A stretch of 64,000 bases of DNA. It comes from Alphaproteobacteria bacterium. Lineage in GTDB: Bacteria; Pseudomonadota; Alphaproteobacteria; UBA9655. The notes below the pieces were generated by a model, which was not told the origin of the DNA, ran no database searches, and saw only the letters and a list, made by a program, of their open reading frames with translations. Of the stretch, positions 25,425-34,919 are shown piece after piece. Every line of letters begins with the position of its first letter. Within the stretch, counting starts at the first letter, position 1. The translations under genes were made by a program, and so were the position numbers. Location: contig JAGONT010000001.1 in assembly GCA_017992885.1 (NCBI GenBank), positions 124,001 through 188,000 on the forward strand. Reading direction: 5' to 3'.

Positions 25425-27591
25425 GCTAGGGAATTTCTTTTTAGCCATGGGTCTTGGCTTTGCCAGTGTCCAAGTTTTATCTTCTTTTTGGGGTGTTTTT
25501 AAAGAAAATCGAAAATATTTAGCACTGGGTCGGGTTGGGGCCTTTCTTCAAGGAGGCTTTTTAAGCGCAGCCTTTCTCACCCTAATGATTGCTTTTTATA
25601 CCTGTGATTTTTCAATTCTTTCGGTTGTTCTTCATGATCATACCCAACTTCCTTGGTATTATCGTCTGGCAGCAACCTGGGGAAATCATGAGGGATCACT
25701 CCTGCTCTTTGTCCTCATTTTATCTAGCATAGGGGTGGCCTTTGCGACTTTATTCCAAGACCTCTTCATCAGAGCGCGGGCTTTGACGATTCAAGGTCTT
25801 TTAATCTTTTTATTTCTTGTTTTTTTGATCATGACATCAAATCCTTTTGCTTCTCTTCCCTTTACCCTTCCAGAAGGAAATTCTTTGAATCCTCTTCTGC
25901 AAGATCGAGGGATTTTGTTTCATCCTCCCCTCTTGTATTTAGGATATGTAGGCTTTTCAGCTCCTTTTTCTCTTGCTGTTGCAGCCTTATGGGGCGAAAT
26001 GGAGGGAAGTGTTTGGAGAATTACAGTTTACCCATGGGTTCTTTTCGCCTGGGGGTCGCTGACAGCGGGCATTACCCTCGGAAGTTGGTGGGCTTACTAC
26101 GAGTTGGGTTGGGGAGGATGGTGGTTTTGGGATCCCGTTGAAAATGCATCTTTAATGCCTTGGCTAGCAGGCACAGCTCTTCTCCATATTTTGCGTACGA
26201 ATGCGTTTTATAGATGGAGCCTTTTTTTAAGCCTTCTGACTTTTGGCTTAAGCCTGCTTGGCACCTTTTTGGTCCGCTCTGGATTGATCTCTTCCGTCCA
26301 TATGTTTGCCCAAGATCCTGAAAGAGGGTTTTTTATTCTTCTCCTTTTAGGAGGAATTATGAGCTTTGGTTTCCTCATGTGGATCTGGAAAGCCCCTCAC
26401 TTTCAAAGTTCTCCCTTACCGCTTTTATCTCGACAAGGAATTCTTTTGCTCAATTCTCTGTTCTTATGTGGAGGGTTAGGAACGGTTCTTCTTGGGACTC
26501 TTTATCCTCTCTGGAGTGAGTCTATGTGGGGAGAAACAGTAGCCATTGGAGCCCCTTATTTTGACAGAACGTTGATTCCCTTAATGCTCCCTCTTTTGTT
26601 TCTCATCCCTATAGGTGTTTTACTGAATGGAAAAAAGGTATCTTTATTCCCTCTCCTTGCGGCCCCATTAGTCGTAACTTTAGGCGGAACTTTGTTATTT
26701 CTCTATATCTTTTATCCGGTTTCTCTTTGGAGTCTTGTCGGCAGCATCGTCGCTCTTTGGATCTTAGGAGGGTCGTTCCAAGGCTATAGGAAAAGAAATG
26801 TATCCATAGGAGCCTTGTTGGCCCACCTAGGAGTTGGCATAACTCTTTTAGGCGTGAGTATAGGAGGGGGACTTCGTACAGATGAAACTTATATTCTTAG
26901 TCCTCAAGATAGTTTTGAAGTGGGGGGAACAAAGCTCACCTTTAAGGAAGTTCAATATGGAAGCACACCTACCTATCAGTACGAAAAAGCCATTCTCACC
27001 TATCTAGGAGGGAAGCTTACACCAGAAAAGCGACTTTATCAGCCACAAAATTCCCTTCTAAGTGAAACGGCTATTTTGACTAATGGCTTTAAGGACCTTT
27101 ATGTTATCTTAGGACCTTACCAGGGAGACAACCGGTGGCTTCTAAGAGCCTCCTCTATTCCTTTGGCTCCTTGGATATGGATCGGAGGCCTTTTCATGGT
27201 GGGTGGAGCTGCATTTTCTTGGATAAAACGAAAACAATTTATTGTTCTTTTGCTTATCCTTCCTTTTTCCGCTTTTGCCGAGGGAGATCTAAAAAAAAGA
27301 GCTCATATCTTAAATCAGGAGGTTCGCTGTCCCGTCTGTTTAGGTCAATCTATTGCCGAATCTGAAGCCCCTGAAGCAAAAGCACTGAAAGGCTTTATCG
27401 TTGAGCAGCTCAAAGAAGGAAACTCTGAGGAGAACATTCGAGATCATCTTCGCACCCTTTTTGGAGAGGAGATTTTATTTCGTCCTTCTTTTCAAGGCAA
27501 AATGCTTTTCCTATGGCTCACCCCTTTTGGCATTTTTTTACTAATTCTTTTGGGATTTTTGTGGAAAGCCTATCGATCGCGCTTTAAGTAA
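25411..27591 (+). CDS. ccmF: CcmF-CcmH fusion: cytochrome c heme lyase fused to apocytochrome thiol reductant
   Basis: A 726 aa protein in one open frame. Residues 1-605 are CcmF: many TM helices, AATWGNHEGSLLLFVLILSS, and the WWD heme motif WGGWWFWDPVENASLMPWL. Residues about 606-726 are CcmH. There is a hydrophobic segment (FIVLLLILPFSAFA), the thioredox motif RCPVC, the helical LKGFIVEQLKEGNSEENI region, and a C-terminal anchor. No stop or usable ATG separates the two. The former CcmH signal peptide would act as one more TM crossing and place RCPVC in the periplasm, as needed. No ccmG or ccmI follows. The start overlaps ccmE. Confidence 0.92.
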   Translation: MGLSELGNFFLAMGLGFASVQVLSSFWGVFKENRKYLALGRVGAFLQGGFLSAAFLTLMIAFYTCDFSILSVVLHDHTQLPWYYRLAATWGNHEGSLLLFVLILSSIGVAFATLFQDLFIRARALTIQGLLIFLFLVFLIMTSNPFASLPFTLPEGNSLNPLLQDRGILFHPPLLYLGYVGFSAPFSLAVAALWGEMEGSVWRITVYPWVLFAWGSLTAGITLGSWWAYYELGWGGWWFWDPVENASLMPWLAGTALLHILRTNAFYRWSLFLSLLTFGLSLLGTFLVRSGLISSVHMFAQDPERGFFILLLLGGIMSFGFLMWIWKAPHFQSSPLPLLSRQGILLLNSLFLCGGLGTVLLGTLYPLWSESMWGETVAIGAPYFDRTLIPLMLPLLFLIPIGVLLNGKKVSLFPLLAAPLVVTLGGTLLFLYIFYPVSLWSLVGSIVALWILGGSFQGYRKRNVSIGALLAHLGVGITLLGVSIGGGLRTDETYILSPQDSFEVGGTKLTFKEVQYGSTPTYQYEKAILTYLGGKLTPEKRLYQPQNSLLSETAILTNGFKDLYVILGPYQGDNRWLLRASSIPLAPWIWIGGLFMVGGAAFSWIKRKQFIVLLLILPFSAFAEGDLKKRAHILNQEVRCPVCLGQSIAESEAPEAKALKGFIVEQLKEGNSEENIRDHLRTLFGEEILFRPSFQGKMLFLWLTPFGIFLLILLGFLWKAYRSRFK

Positions 27592-28744
27592 GGCTTTTGA
27601 CACCCATAGCGTGGCGTATCATGAAATGTTTTAAGGGGGTACAGTGTTTTGCAACACCAAACCCTAGAGAACGAACGCGAGCGAGAAGTCGACTTTGATT
27701 TGAAAAGATCCGTACTAAACCATCAGTTAAAAGGGTCATAGAAAGAATATCAAATCGCCGCTCTCGTTGATATTTTTCCAGAACAGTTGATGACCCAAGA
27801 TCAAGACCTAAGCAGAAGGCTTCTCCTAGAACATCTGCAAGGACAGTGACATCCCGCAATCCTACATTCAGTCCTTGTCCAGCAACAGGATGAAAGGTAT
27901 GGGCCGCATCCCCAACGAGGGCAAACCGTGTCTCCACTATCTTTTTAGGTAAGCATACGCTTAAAGGATAGCTCCATCTTGGACTTGAAAGGGTGAATAT
28001 CCCCAAAGAAAACCCAAAAGCAGCTTGGACTTCTTCGGTAAACTCTTTTTCAGAAAGGCTTAAAAGAAGGCGCGCTTTTTCGTTTTCAATCGACCAGACA
28101 AGACCTGACATGCTGCCTGAACGGGGAACAAAAGCCAGAGGTCCTGTCGGCAAAAAGTGTTCAAAGGCGCTACTTTCATGAGGAAGCGTATGGGTCATAT
28201 TACAAACGATTGCTGTTTGATGATAAGACCATTCTATAAGGGAGATTCCTGCCAAACTTCGTAACGTTGAAAATTTTCCATCCGTTGCAATGCAGAGAGG
28301 GGCTTTATGAACTTTCCCATCCTCGGTCTCAACCTGGGCAGAAAATTCAGTTCTCTCAAGCCGAGTTACAGAAGTGGGAGAATGGAAATGAATATTTTTG
28401 CAAGACAGGACTTTTGTAAGGATAGTCGTTTTTAAAAGAGCGCTATCCACAACATAGCCTAAAGGACCTCCTTTAACATCGTCCTCATGATAATCAATCC
28501 ATTGAGGAAGAACACCATCCGAGGTATGAATTTTTTTTATAGGGGTAGCGTCTTTGGGCCATAACCCCAATTTTGAGAAAAGATGGTAAGAACTTCGAGA
28601 AAGAGCAAAAGAACGACCATCAGAGGCCAAAGGAAGATAAGGATCTACCTTATCAATGAGTGTGACATCTAAACCTTGATGGGCAAGAGCGCACGCTAAA
28701 GTACCTCCTGTCAAGCCTCCCCCTACTAGGATTACATCACTCAT
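27584..28744 (-). CDS. UbiH/UbiF/COQ6-family FAD-dependent hydroxylase of ubiquinone synthesis
   Basis: A 386 aa flavoprotein monooxygenase. The Rossmann GxGxxG-type start is DVILVGGGLTGGTLA. The GD motif is RFALVGDAAHTFHPVAGQGLNVGLRD, and DGKFSTLR is the central DG motif. It hydroxylates the ring of a ubiquinone precursor. Which position (UbiH, UbiF, UbiI or UbiL) cannot be told from sequence. I start at 28744 (MSDVIL), since an upstream ATG at 28777 adds residues before the flavin motif. It is convergent with ccmF-H, overlapping by 8 bases. Confidence 0.88.
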   Translation of the reverse strand: MSDVILVGGGLTGGTLACALAHQGLDVTLIDKVDPYLPLASDGRSFALSRSSYHLFSKLGLWPKDATPIKKIHTSDGVLPQWIDYHEDDVKGGPLGYVVDSALLKTTILTKVLSCKNIHFHSPTSVTRLERTEFSAQVETEDGKVHKAPLCIATDGKFSTLRSLAGISLIEWSYHQTAIVCNMTHTLPHESSAFEHFLPTGPLAFVPRSGSMSGLVWSIENEKARLLLSLSEKEFTEEVQAAFGFSLGIFTLSSPRWSYPLSVCLPKKIVETRFALVGDAAHTFHPVAGQGLNVGLRDVTVLADVLGEAFCLGLDLGSSTVLEKYQRERRFDILSMTLLTDGLVRIFSNQSRLLARVRSLGFGVAKHCTPLKHFMIRHAMGVKSLT

Positions 28745-28828
28745 CACAAGGCTCTCTTTTATGACTAGAATTTTCAACCTAAATTAGGGTAAATTAAGTT
28801 TTAAAACAAGACAGGAATTAAGGCGTTT

Positions 28829-29833
28829 ATGGTCTCTTCTCTTAAATCTTCCGACTTTTCAGCATCGGGACTTACGTCTTTAACGGCTCTCTTAAGATCG
28901 CAGCTTAATGCCGTAAATAACTGTATTCTAAACAAAATGCAGAGTCCAGTAACCATGATTCCTCAAATTGCAGGTTATCTGGTTTCATTAGGTGGAAAAC
29001 GCTTAAGACCCCTTCTAACCCTAGCGTCAGCCGAGATTTGTGGGTATCAAGGGACACGCCACATTCAGCTTGCTGCCTGTGTTGAGTTTATTCACACCGC
29101 GACACTTTTACATGATGATGTTGTCGATGGCAGTCTCCTCCGTCGAGGCATGCGCACTGCAAATGCTTTATGGAGCAATCAAGCGAGCGTTCTTGTAGGA
29201 GATTTCCTTTTTAGTCGTGCCTTCGAGCTTATGGTTTCTGAGGGATCCCTTGAGGTGTTGAAAATTCTCTCTGTTGCCTCTAGTGCCATTGCTGAAGGAG
29301 AAGTGTTACAGCTTAGTGTAAGCCATGATCTTGAGTTAAGCCAAGAAACTTACTTAAAAATAATTGGAGCCAAAACCGCCCGCCTTTTTTCAGCAGCTAC
29401 GGAAGTAGGAGCTGTTGTGGCCGAAGCCGACGAGCAAACCAAAAAATCCCTCGCACAATTTGGATATACATTGGGAATTGCCTTTCAGCTTATGGATGAT
29501 GTCCTTGATTATGCAGCCGATCAAGAAACATTGGGTAAAGCAATTGGCGATGATTTTCGTGAAGGAAAAGTTTCTCTGCCCGTAATCCTTGCTTGTGAGA
29601 GAGGAGCTGACCTTGCTTTTTGGCAAGAGGCATTTCAAGGAGGAGTTCGAGATGAGGGAGCTCTGGCTCATGCCATCCGTCTTTTAAAAGACTCAGGAGC
29701 CCTTTTAAAAACAAAACATATTGCCCAAGACTTTATCGAAGAAGCTCTTAAATGTTTAACAAGTTTCCCAGATTCTCCACTAAAGGCAGCGCTGCAAGAT
29801 CTTGCTTATTTTTCCCTTCATCGGAATAGTTAG
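28829..29833 (+). CDS. ispB: Polyprenyl diphosphate synthase (ubiquinone side chain)
   Basis: A 334 aa trans-prenyltransferase. Both aspartate-rich motifs are present: LLHDDVVDGSLLRRG (first) and LMDDVLDYAAD (second), with GGKRLRPLL before the first. It builds the long isoprenoid tail of ubiquinone. Chain length cannot be read safely. It is divergent from the UbiH-type gene, consistent with a shared quinone role. AAGG lies five bases before the ATG. Confidence 0.93.
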   Translation: MVSSLKSSDFSASGLTSLTALLRSQLNAVNNCILNKMQSPVTMIPQIAGYLVSLGGKRLRPLLTLASAEICGYQGTRHIQLAACVEFIHTATLLHDDVVDGSLLRRGMRTANALWSNQASVLVGDFLFSRAFELMVSEGSLEVLKILSVASSAIAEGEVLQLSVSHDLELSQETYLKIIGAKTARLFSAATEVGAVVAEADEQTKKSLAQFGYTLGIAFQLMDDVLDYAADQETLGKAIGDDFREGKVSLPVILACERGADLAFWQEAFQGGVRDEGALAHAIRLLKDSGALLKTKHIAQDFIEEALKCLTSFPDSPLKAALQDLAYFSLHRNS

Positions 29834-29863
29834 AGATTGAGCTTTTAATAAACAAATATAATG

Positions 29864-29950
29864 CTGGATTGCTTCGCTCCGCCTGCAATGACGAGTTTTT
29901 ATTTTGAAAAACAATAAGTTTGTCATTGAAGGCGGAGCGAAGCAATCCAG
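29864..29950. repeat. Inverted pair of a 29-bp GCGAAGCAATCC-type palindromic repeat
   Basis: The left arm at 29864-29892 and right arm at 29922-29950 are reverse complements at 28 of 29 positions, separated by 29 bases. The arm contains GGCGGAGCGAAGCAATCCAG, preceded by GTCATTG. Sequences of this kind recur between genes in many alphaproteobacterial genomes. The transcript would form a long hairpin between the ends of ispB and valS, which converge here, so it may also end transcription. A decayed relative occurs near 55213. Confidence 0.85.
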
Positions 29951-29987
29951 AAACGTAAACTTAAATAATGTAATTAGTGTAACTATC

Positions 29988-32642
29988 TCATAGCTTTCTT
30001 AATCGAGAAAGCGCTTGCTCGAGCTTAAGAATGCCGAAGCGTGCCGCCTCTAATCGTGAGGATTGAGCTTCAATCACCTCTTGAGGCGCCCGCAAAACAA
30101 ACTCTTGATTGGCCAGTTTTTTTTCAAGAGTGTTTATTTCCACGCTTATTTTTCCCAATTCCTTTTCTAGTCTTTCTTTTTCTGCACCCACGTTAATAGC
30201 TCCTGCCAAAGGAACTAGCAGAGTTGCTTCTCCAATAACAAGTTGAGCCGCCCCTACTGCATCATCTGAAGAAAGAGGTTCTGAAAAAACTTTAACATGA
30301 TCAAGGCGGCCTAACTTTAACAGCAAATCCTCGTAATCCCTGATGCGATGATGGGTCGTTGGTCCAGCATCATAAAAACTTAACGTTAGAAAGGCTGCAG
30401 GAGGAACATTCATTTCAGTACGAAGACTACGAACCTGAGAAACCACTTGAATAAGCCAGTTAATATCTTGGCTCGTTTCAAGATAGGTTAGGTCTTGAGT
30501 TTCAGGCCAAAGACTTCCCATTAAAAGTCCTTGTTCAGGACGCAAGTCCTGCCATAACGCTTCTGTAATAAAAGGCATAAAGGGATGTAATAGCCTTAAA
30601 ATTTGGTCTAAAACCCAGGCAACGGTCTGCTGCGTTTCTGTTTTTTCATCATTTTCACTTGCAAATTTAGATTTGCAAAATTCAAGGTACCAATCACAAA
30701 ATATTCCCCAAATAAATTGATATAAAAGATGGGCAGCTTCATTAAATTTATACTCTTTAAGAGCCGTTTCAACACCACGAGCAAGGACAATAACTTGGCT
30801 TACAGCCCATTGATTAATAGGAACTTGGAGCTGACTGGGATTAAAATCAGAGACAAACGTACATCCGTTCATTTCAGCAAACCGGGCGGCATTCCACAGC
30901 TTTGTCGCAAAATTACGATAGCCTTCCACGTGAGATTGAGAAAATTTAACATCCCGACCCGGCACTGCCAGTGCAGCTAATGTAAATCTTAAAGCGTCCG
31001 CCCCATAAGTATCGATAAGAAGCAAAGGATCAACAACGTTTCCCTTGGTTTTCGACATTTTTTTCCCTTTTTCATCGCGCACAAGGGCATTCATATAAAC
31101 TGTGGAAAAGGGAACCTTCTTCGTAAAATGTAGGCCCATCATCATCATACGGGCCACCCAAAAGAAAATAATATCATGGCCTGTTATCAACGTATCCGTC
31201 GGATAATAGCGTTTAAAGTCTTCCGTTTCCTTTGGCCACCCCAAGGTTGAAAAGGGCCATAGCGCCGACGAAAACCAAGTATCAAGGACGTCTTCGTCTT
31301 GGGTTAAAGTAACCTCTTTGTTATAATGACAGGCCGCCTCTTGAAGGGCATCATCTTCATTTAAGGCTACAAAGGCTTTGCCATCTGGTCCATACCACAC
31401 AGGAATTCGATGTCCCCACCACAATTGACGAGAAATACACCAAGGTTGGATATTGCGCAGCCATTCAAAATAAGTATTTTCCCAATATTGGGGGACAAAT
31501 TTTGTTTCTCCCCTTTCAACCGCTTTTAAAGCTGGCTTTGCTAAAGTCACGGCATCAACGTACCATTGATCCATAAGCCAAGGTTCAATGATAACACCTG
31601 ATTTTTCACCATGAGGCGTGGGAATTACTAAAGATTCTTCCTTCTCAAAAAAATCTTTAGCTTGCATCTCTTCAATGACTTTTTGGCGCGCCTTAAATCG
31701 TTCAAGCCCTTGATAAGATTTGGGAACATTTTCATTCAAACAGGCATTGTGATCAAGAATATTAATTAAAGGAAGATTGTGACGTCGTCCGACTTCATGA
31801 TCATTAAAATCGTGAGCCGGTGTTATTTTAACGGCACCCGTAAATTTTTCAGGATCCGCATGAAGATCCCCAATGATCGGTATGCGTTGATCTGTAAGCG
31901 GATGATGCGCATATTTACCGATCAAGTTTTGATAACGCTCATCTTCAGGATGAACGGCTATAGCAACGTCACCAAAAACCGTCTCTGGACGACTGGTTGC
32001 TATTGTTATGGAATCTCCGTTTCCACTTTCGAGGGGGTAACGAAAATAGTACATCTTCCCATCAAGAGAAATATTTTCCACTTCAACATCTGAAATGGCT
32101 GTTTGCAACTTGGGATCCCAGTTAATAAGCCGTTTAGCCCGATAGATCAGTCCTTGGCGATAAAGTTCCACAAAAACATGACGAACAGCAGCACTCAGCC
32201 CTTCATCGAGTGTAAATCGTTCTCGACTCCAATCAGGGGAGGCTCCTAAACGTCGAAGTTGGTGGGTAATCATTCCTCCAGATTCGGCTTTCCACGCCCA
32301 AACTCTTTCGATAAACTTTTCACGACCGAGTGTATGGCGAGACACATTTTCTTGCGCAAGTTGGCGCTCTACAACTAACTGGGTCGAAATACTGGCGTGA
32401 TCGGTGCCTGGCTGCCACAAAACGTCTCGTCCCTGCATACGATAAAAACGAACAAGAATATCTTGAAGTGCAAAGGTAAACGCATGACCCATATGAAGAT
32501 TGCCTGTTATATTAGGAGGAGGCATCATGATGGTATAAGGGATAGCCTGGGGTCGAGTACCTGCTGCCATAAAACCCGAGTTTTCCCAAGCAGGATAAAT
32601 TTTTTCTTCAATAGGAGTAGGTAGAAAGGTTTTATCTAACAT
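29988..32642 (-). CDS. valS: Valyl-tRNA synthetase
   Basis: An 884 aa class I synthetase. The HIGH-type motif is NLHMGHAF after PPPNITG, the KMSKS-type motif is KKMSKTKGNVVDP, the editing domain lies at about 190-340 (ATSRPETVFGD), and the anticodon-binding and C-terminal coiled-coil arm ends the protein (EKERLEKELGKISVEINTLE). Length is normal. It follows popZ, an order often seen in alphaproteobacteria. Confidence 0.97.
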   Translation of the reverse strand: MLDKTFLPTPIEEKIYPAWENSGFMAAGTRPQAIPYTIMMPPPNITGNLHMGHAFTFALQDILVRFYRMQGRDVLWQPGTDHASISTQLVVERQLAQENVSRHTLGREKFIERVWAWKAESGGMITHQLRRLGASPDWSRERFTLDEGLSAAVRHVFVELYRQGLIYRAKRLINWDPKLQTAISDVEVENISLDGKMYYFRYPLESGNGDSITIATSRPETVFGDVAIAVHPEDERYQNLIGKYAHHPLTDQRIPIIGDLHADPEKFTGAVKITPAHDFNDHEVGRRHNLPLINILDHNACLNENVPKSYQGLERFKARQKVIEEMQAKDFFEKEESLVIPTPHGEKSGVIIEPWLMDQWYVDAVTLAKPALKAVERGETKFVPQYWENTYFEWLRNIQPWCISRQLWWGHRIPVWYGPDGKAFVALNEDDALQEAACHYNKEVTLTQDEDVLDTWFSSALWPFSTLGWPKETEDFKRYYPTDTLITGHDIIFFWVARMMMMGLHFTKKVPFSTVYMNALVRDEKGKKMSKTKGNVVDPLLLIDTYGADALRFTLAALAVPGRDVKFSQSHVEGYRNFATKLWNAARFAEMNGCTFVSDFNPSQLQVPINQWAVSQVIVLARGVETALKEYKFNEAAHLLYQFIWGIFCDWYLEFCKSKFASENDEKTETQQTVAWVLDQILRLLHPFMPFITEALWQDLRPEQGLLMGSLWPETQDLTYLETSQDINWLIQVVSQVRSLRTEMNVPPAAFLTLSFYDAGPTTHHRIRDYEDLLLKLGRLDHVKVFSEPLSSDDAVGAAQLVIGEATLLVPLAGAINVGAEKERLEKELGKISVEINTLEKKLANQEFVLRAPQEVIEAQSSRLEAARFGILKLEQALSRLRKL

Positions 32643-32726
32643 TGGTTTTGATCACTCAATTTATGCGAAGGTGTTAAAGTATGACTCCCCTGACGCAAAG
32701 GGGACACTTAAAAAGTCCAGCTGACA

Positions 32727-33365
32727 CTAATCTTTAGGCCAACCCGATGAGTGTAACACTTCTGAAAGCTTTTCAGCTGGTTTAGTGGCCGCCTGCTGGA
32801 CAATTTTTTCAACTTGTTCAGTCACAATTCCTCGAACAAGAGCCGGCAAATGAGTATCAAGCCATTCTTTTAAAAGGGGTTTTAAAATTTGACGAACCAT
32901 ATTTTCGACGGTTTCTCCACCAACTCCTTCACTACACAGTAAACTTGAAGACTTTAGATTTTCACGAGCAAATGTATCAAGAGAAGAAAAGGCTTGAACA
33001 GTTTCCGAGAGGACTGTTGGAGAGATAAACGTTTCTTCATACCCTTGACGTGATTGAGAGGAGTAAAGAGAAGCTGGGGGCATCTCATTTTGCTGCTTTT
33101 CAGGATGAGTTTGGTAAAAAGGAGCCGCATCGTCCTTTTGAGAATAAGGGGAAGAAGAGGGCAAGGAAGGTTCCCCTTGAAATCTATAGCTTTCCTTTTT
33201 TTGACCTTCTTCAGGAAGAATGTGCGTTAAATCTAGGATATCATTAGTGTCTCTCAAGGGAGGAGGGTTAGCTTTTTCCTCATGAGAATCTCCCCCAATA
33301 ATTTGGCGAATTGAAGCTAAAATCTCATCCATCGACGGCTCAGAGGTCGACTTTTCTGTCTTCAT
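32727..33365 (-). CDS. popZ: PopZ-like polar organizing protein (DUF2497)
   Basis: A 212 aa acidic, proline-containing protein with the two ends of the PopZ/DUF2497 family: the N-terminal MDEILASIRQIIGGD helix and the C-terminal oligomerisation helices (VENMVRQILKPLLKEWLDT, then VRGIVTEQVEKIVQQA). In Caulobacter PopZ forms a polar matrix that anchors chromosome origins. The middle is low-complexity, as usual. I start at the ATG at 33365, which overlaps the tolC stop (ATGA). The open frame continues upstream inside tolC. Confidence 0.9.
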   Translation of the reverse strand: MKTEKSTSEPSMDEILASIRQIIGGDSHEEKANPPPLRDTNDILDLTHILPEEGQKKESYRFQGEPSLPSSSPYSQKDDAAPFYQTHPEKQQNEMPPASLYSSQSRQGYEETFISPTVLSETVQAFSSLDTFARENLKSSSLLCSEGVGGETVENMVRQILKPLLKEWLDTHLPALVRGIVTEQVEKIVQQAATKPAEKLSEVLHSSGWPKD

Positions 33366-34864
33366 TGCGGGTCCCCATCTTTTACATAGCGCAAGTCTTT
33401 CCCTTGCCAGAACTGAATCCAAGCATTTTTATATTCATTATAATATGCATCTGGATCATAATATTTTACATTGAGGCGTAAGTCGCGAGCCGTCAATCGA
33501 CCCATGGCTACAAACACTTGGTAGCTCGTGACGATAAGTTTTTGTTGAGCATCAGCCAAATTAATTTGAGCGGCAATAAGGTCCTCTTGGAGGAAGAGAA
33601 CATCAATAATCGATTTTGTCCCTACGTTAACCTCTTCCACAGCTCCTTCAACAGCGAGTTCTTGAGCTTTGACTTGCGCCATAAATCCTTTAACGCTATC
33701 ACGAGCGGCAATAAGATTATCCCATGCCGACGTTACATCTGCAACAGCCTGTCGTTGCGCACCAACCAACTTAACCTTCTGTTGAGCCACAATTTGATAG
33801 GCTTGGCGAATTTGAGAGTTAGGGATGCCCTTAGAATAGAGAGGCACATTAACCGTTGCTAGAAAACCTAAATCCGTATTTTTTGGACGAAGAGGGGTTG
33901 CATTGCCAGATGGAGTGCCATGCTGAACACTATTACCAACTGTACCCCGAACATCAACAGTGGGTAAAAGCCCCGCAATTTGGATATCCACACTATAGAG
34001 AGCCGCCTCAAGAGCGTAGCGCGCTTGAAGAATAACAGGGCTATGGGTTTTAGCAATCTCTATAGCCCGCTCAAGATTTTTAGGTAATTCTATAATAAGG
34101 TGTGCAGGTGAGAGGTTTCCTGGCTCATTTCCTACTTGTTGCGTATAAGTTGCTCTCGAAGATTCAAGATCGCCAATAGCCGCACTTAAAGTAGCTATAG
34201 CTTCTTCATACTTTGCGCGAGACGCCTCAACATCTGTGCGGCTTCCTTCTCCAACTTCAAAGCGAGCTTCAGCATGTTCTAGATTCTTTTTATAAAATTG
34301 TTTGCTTTGTTCAAGATAATTGACTTTGGCTTCATTTGCGAGAATCAGTGTATGTGCATTCACACCCGCTAAAAGAGTTTGCTGTTCTTGGTTAAAAAGG
34401 CCCGCTCTCCCCGCAAGGACATTACTTTCCGCCTGGCCAATAGTAGCTGTTGTCTTTCCTCCCGCATAAATATTCTGGTTTAAAGCTGCGACATAATTCG
34501 TATTACTATTATGAGCCCTCTTCCCTGGTCCGATAGGATATCTTTGGGTTTGTTCTTGGCTTCCCACGACAGAAAGGCTGGGTCGCCACTCAGCATTTGC
34601 CTGCGAAACATCTTCATCGGTAGCCCTTAACCCTGCTCGAGCCGCATCAAGATCTGTATTTTGCATATAAATTTGTTCAAGAGTTTGCTGGAGAGACGCG
34701 GGCTCCTCGTTCCGTTGTTCTCCAGATGACATTGCCTTTTCTTCAGTTTGAATTTGGATATCTTGCAGCAAAGGAATAGATTCCCCAAAAGAAGGAGAGC
34801 ACAAAAAAGTGCTTGAAATCAATAAAGCAAAAAACTGAAAAACCTTTAGATGCTGCATGCTCAT
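33362..34864 (-). CDS. tolC: TolC family outer-membrane export channel
   Basis: A 500 aa protein with a signal peptide (ending SPSFGES) and two OEP repeats, around LEQIYMQNTDLDAARAGLRA and AIEIAKTHSPVILQARYALE. It is of the TolC type used by type I secretion and efflux systems, distinct from the NodT-like lipoprotein at 8898. The neighbours (Pcm-like gene upstream, popZ and valS downstream) match the conserved alphaproteobacterial order for the main TolC. Confidence 0.94.
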   Translation of the reverse strand: MSMQHLKVFQFFALLISSTFLCSPSFGESIPLLQDIQIQTEEKAMSSGEQRNEEPASLQQTLEQIYMQNTDLDAARAGLRATDEDVSQANAEWRPSLSVVGSQEQTQRYPIGPGKRAHNSNTNYVAALNQNIYAGGKTTATIGQAESNVLAGRAGLFNQEQQTLLAGVNAHTLILANEAKVNYLEQSKQFYKKNLEHAEARFEVGEGSRTDVEASRAKYEEAIATLSAAIGDLESSRATYTQQVGNEPGNLSPAHLIIELPKNLERAIEIAKTHSPVILQARYALEAALYSVDIQIAGLLPTVDVRGTVGNSVQHGTPSGNATPLRPKNTDLGFLATVNVPLYSKGIPNSQIRQAYQIVAQQKVKLVGAQRQAVADVTSAWDNLIAARDSVKGFMAQVKAQELAVEGAVEEVNVGTKSIIDVLFLQEDLIAAQINLADAQQKLIVTSYQVFVAMGRLTARDLRLNVKYYDPDAYYNEYKNAWIQFWQGKDLRYVKDGDPQ

Positions 34865-34919
34865 TTATATTTATCCATAAAATGCCCTTAATTTATATAC
34901 GGTATTTTGCCACTTTTCA

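Noticed and set aside
32676-32698. CCCCT/AGGGG hairpin between popZ and valS as a terminator
   Set aside because: The stem is only five base pairs and no T-run follows; the two genes are probably cotranscribed.
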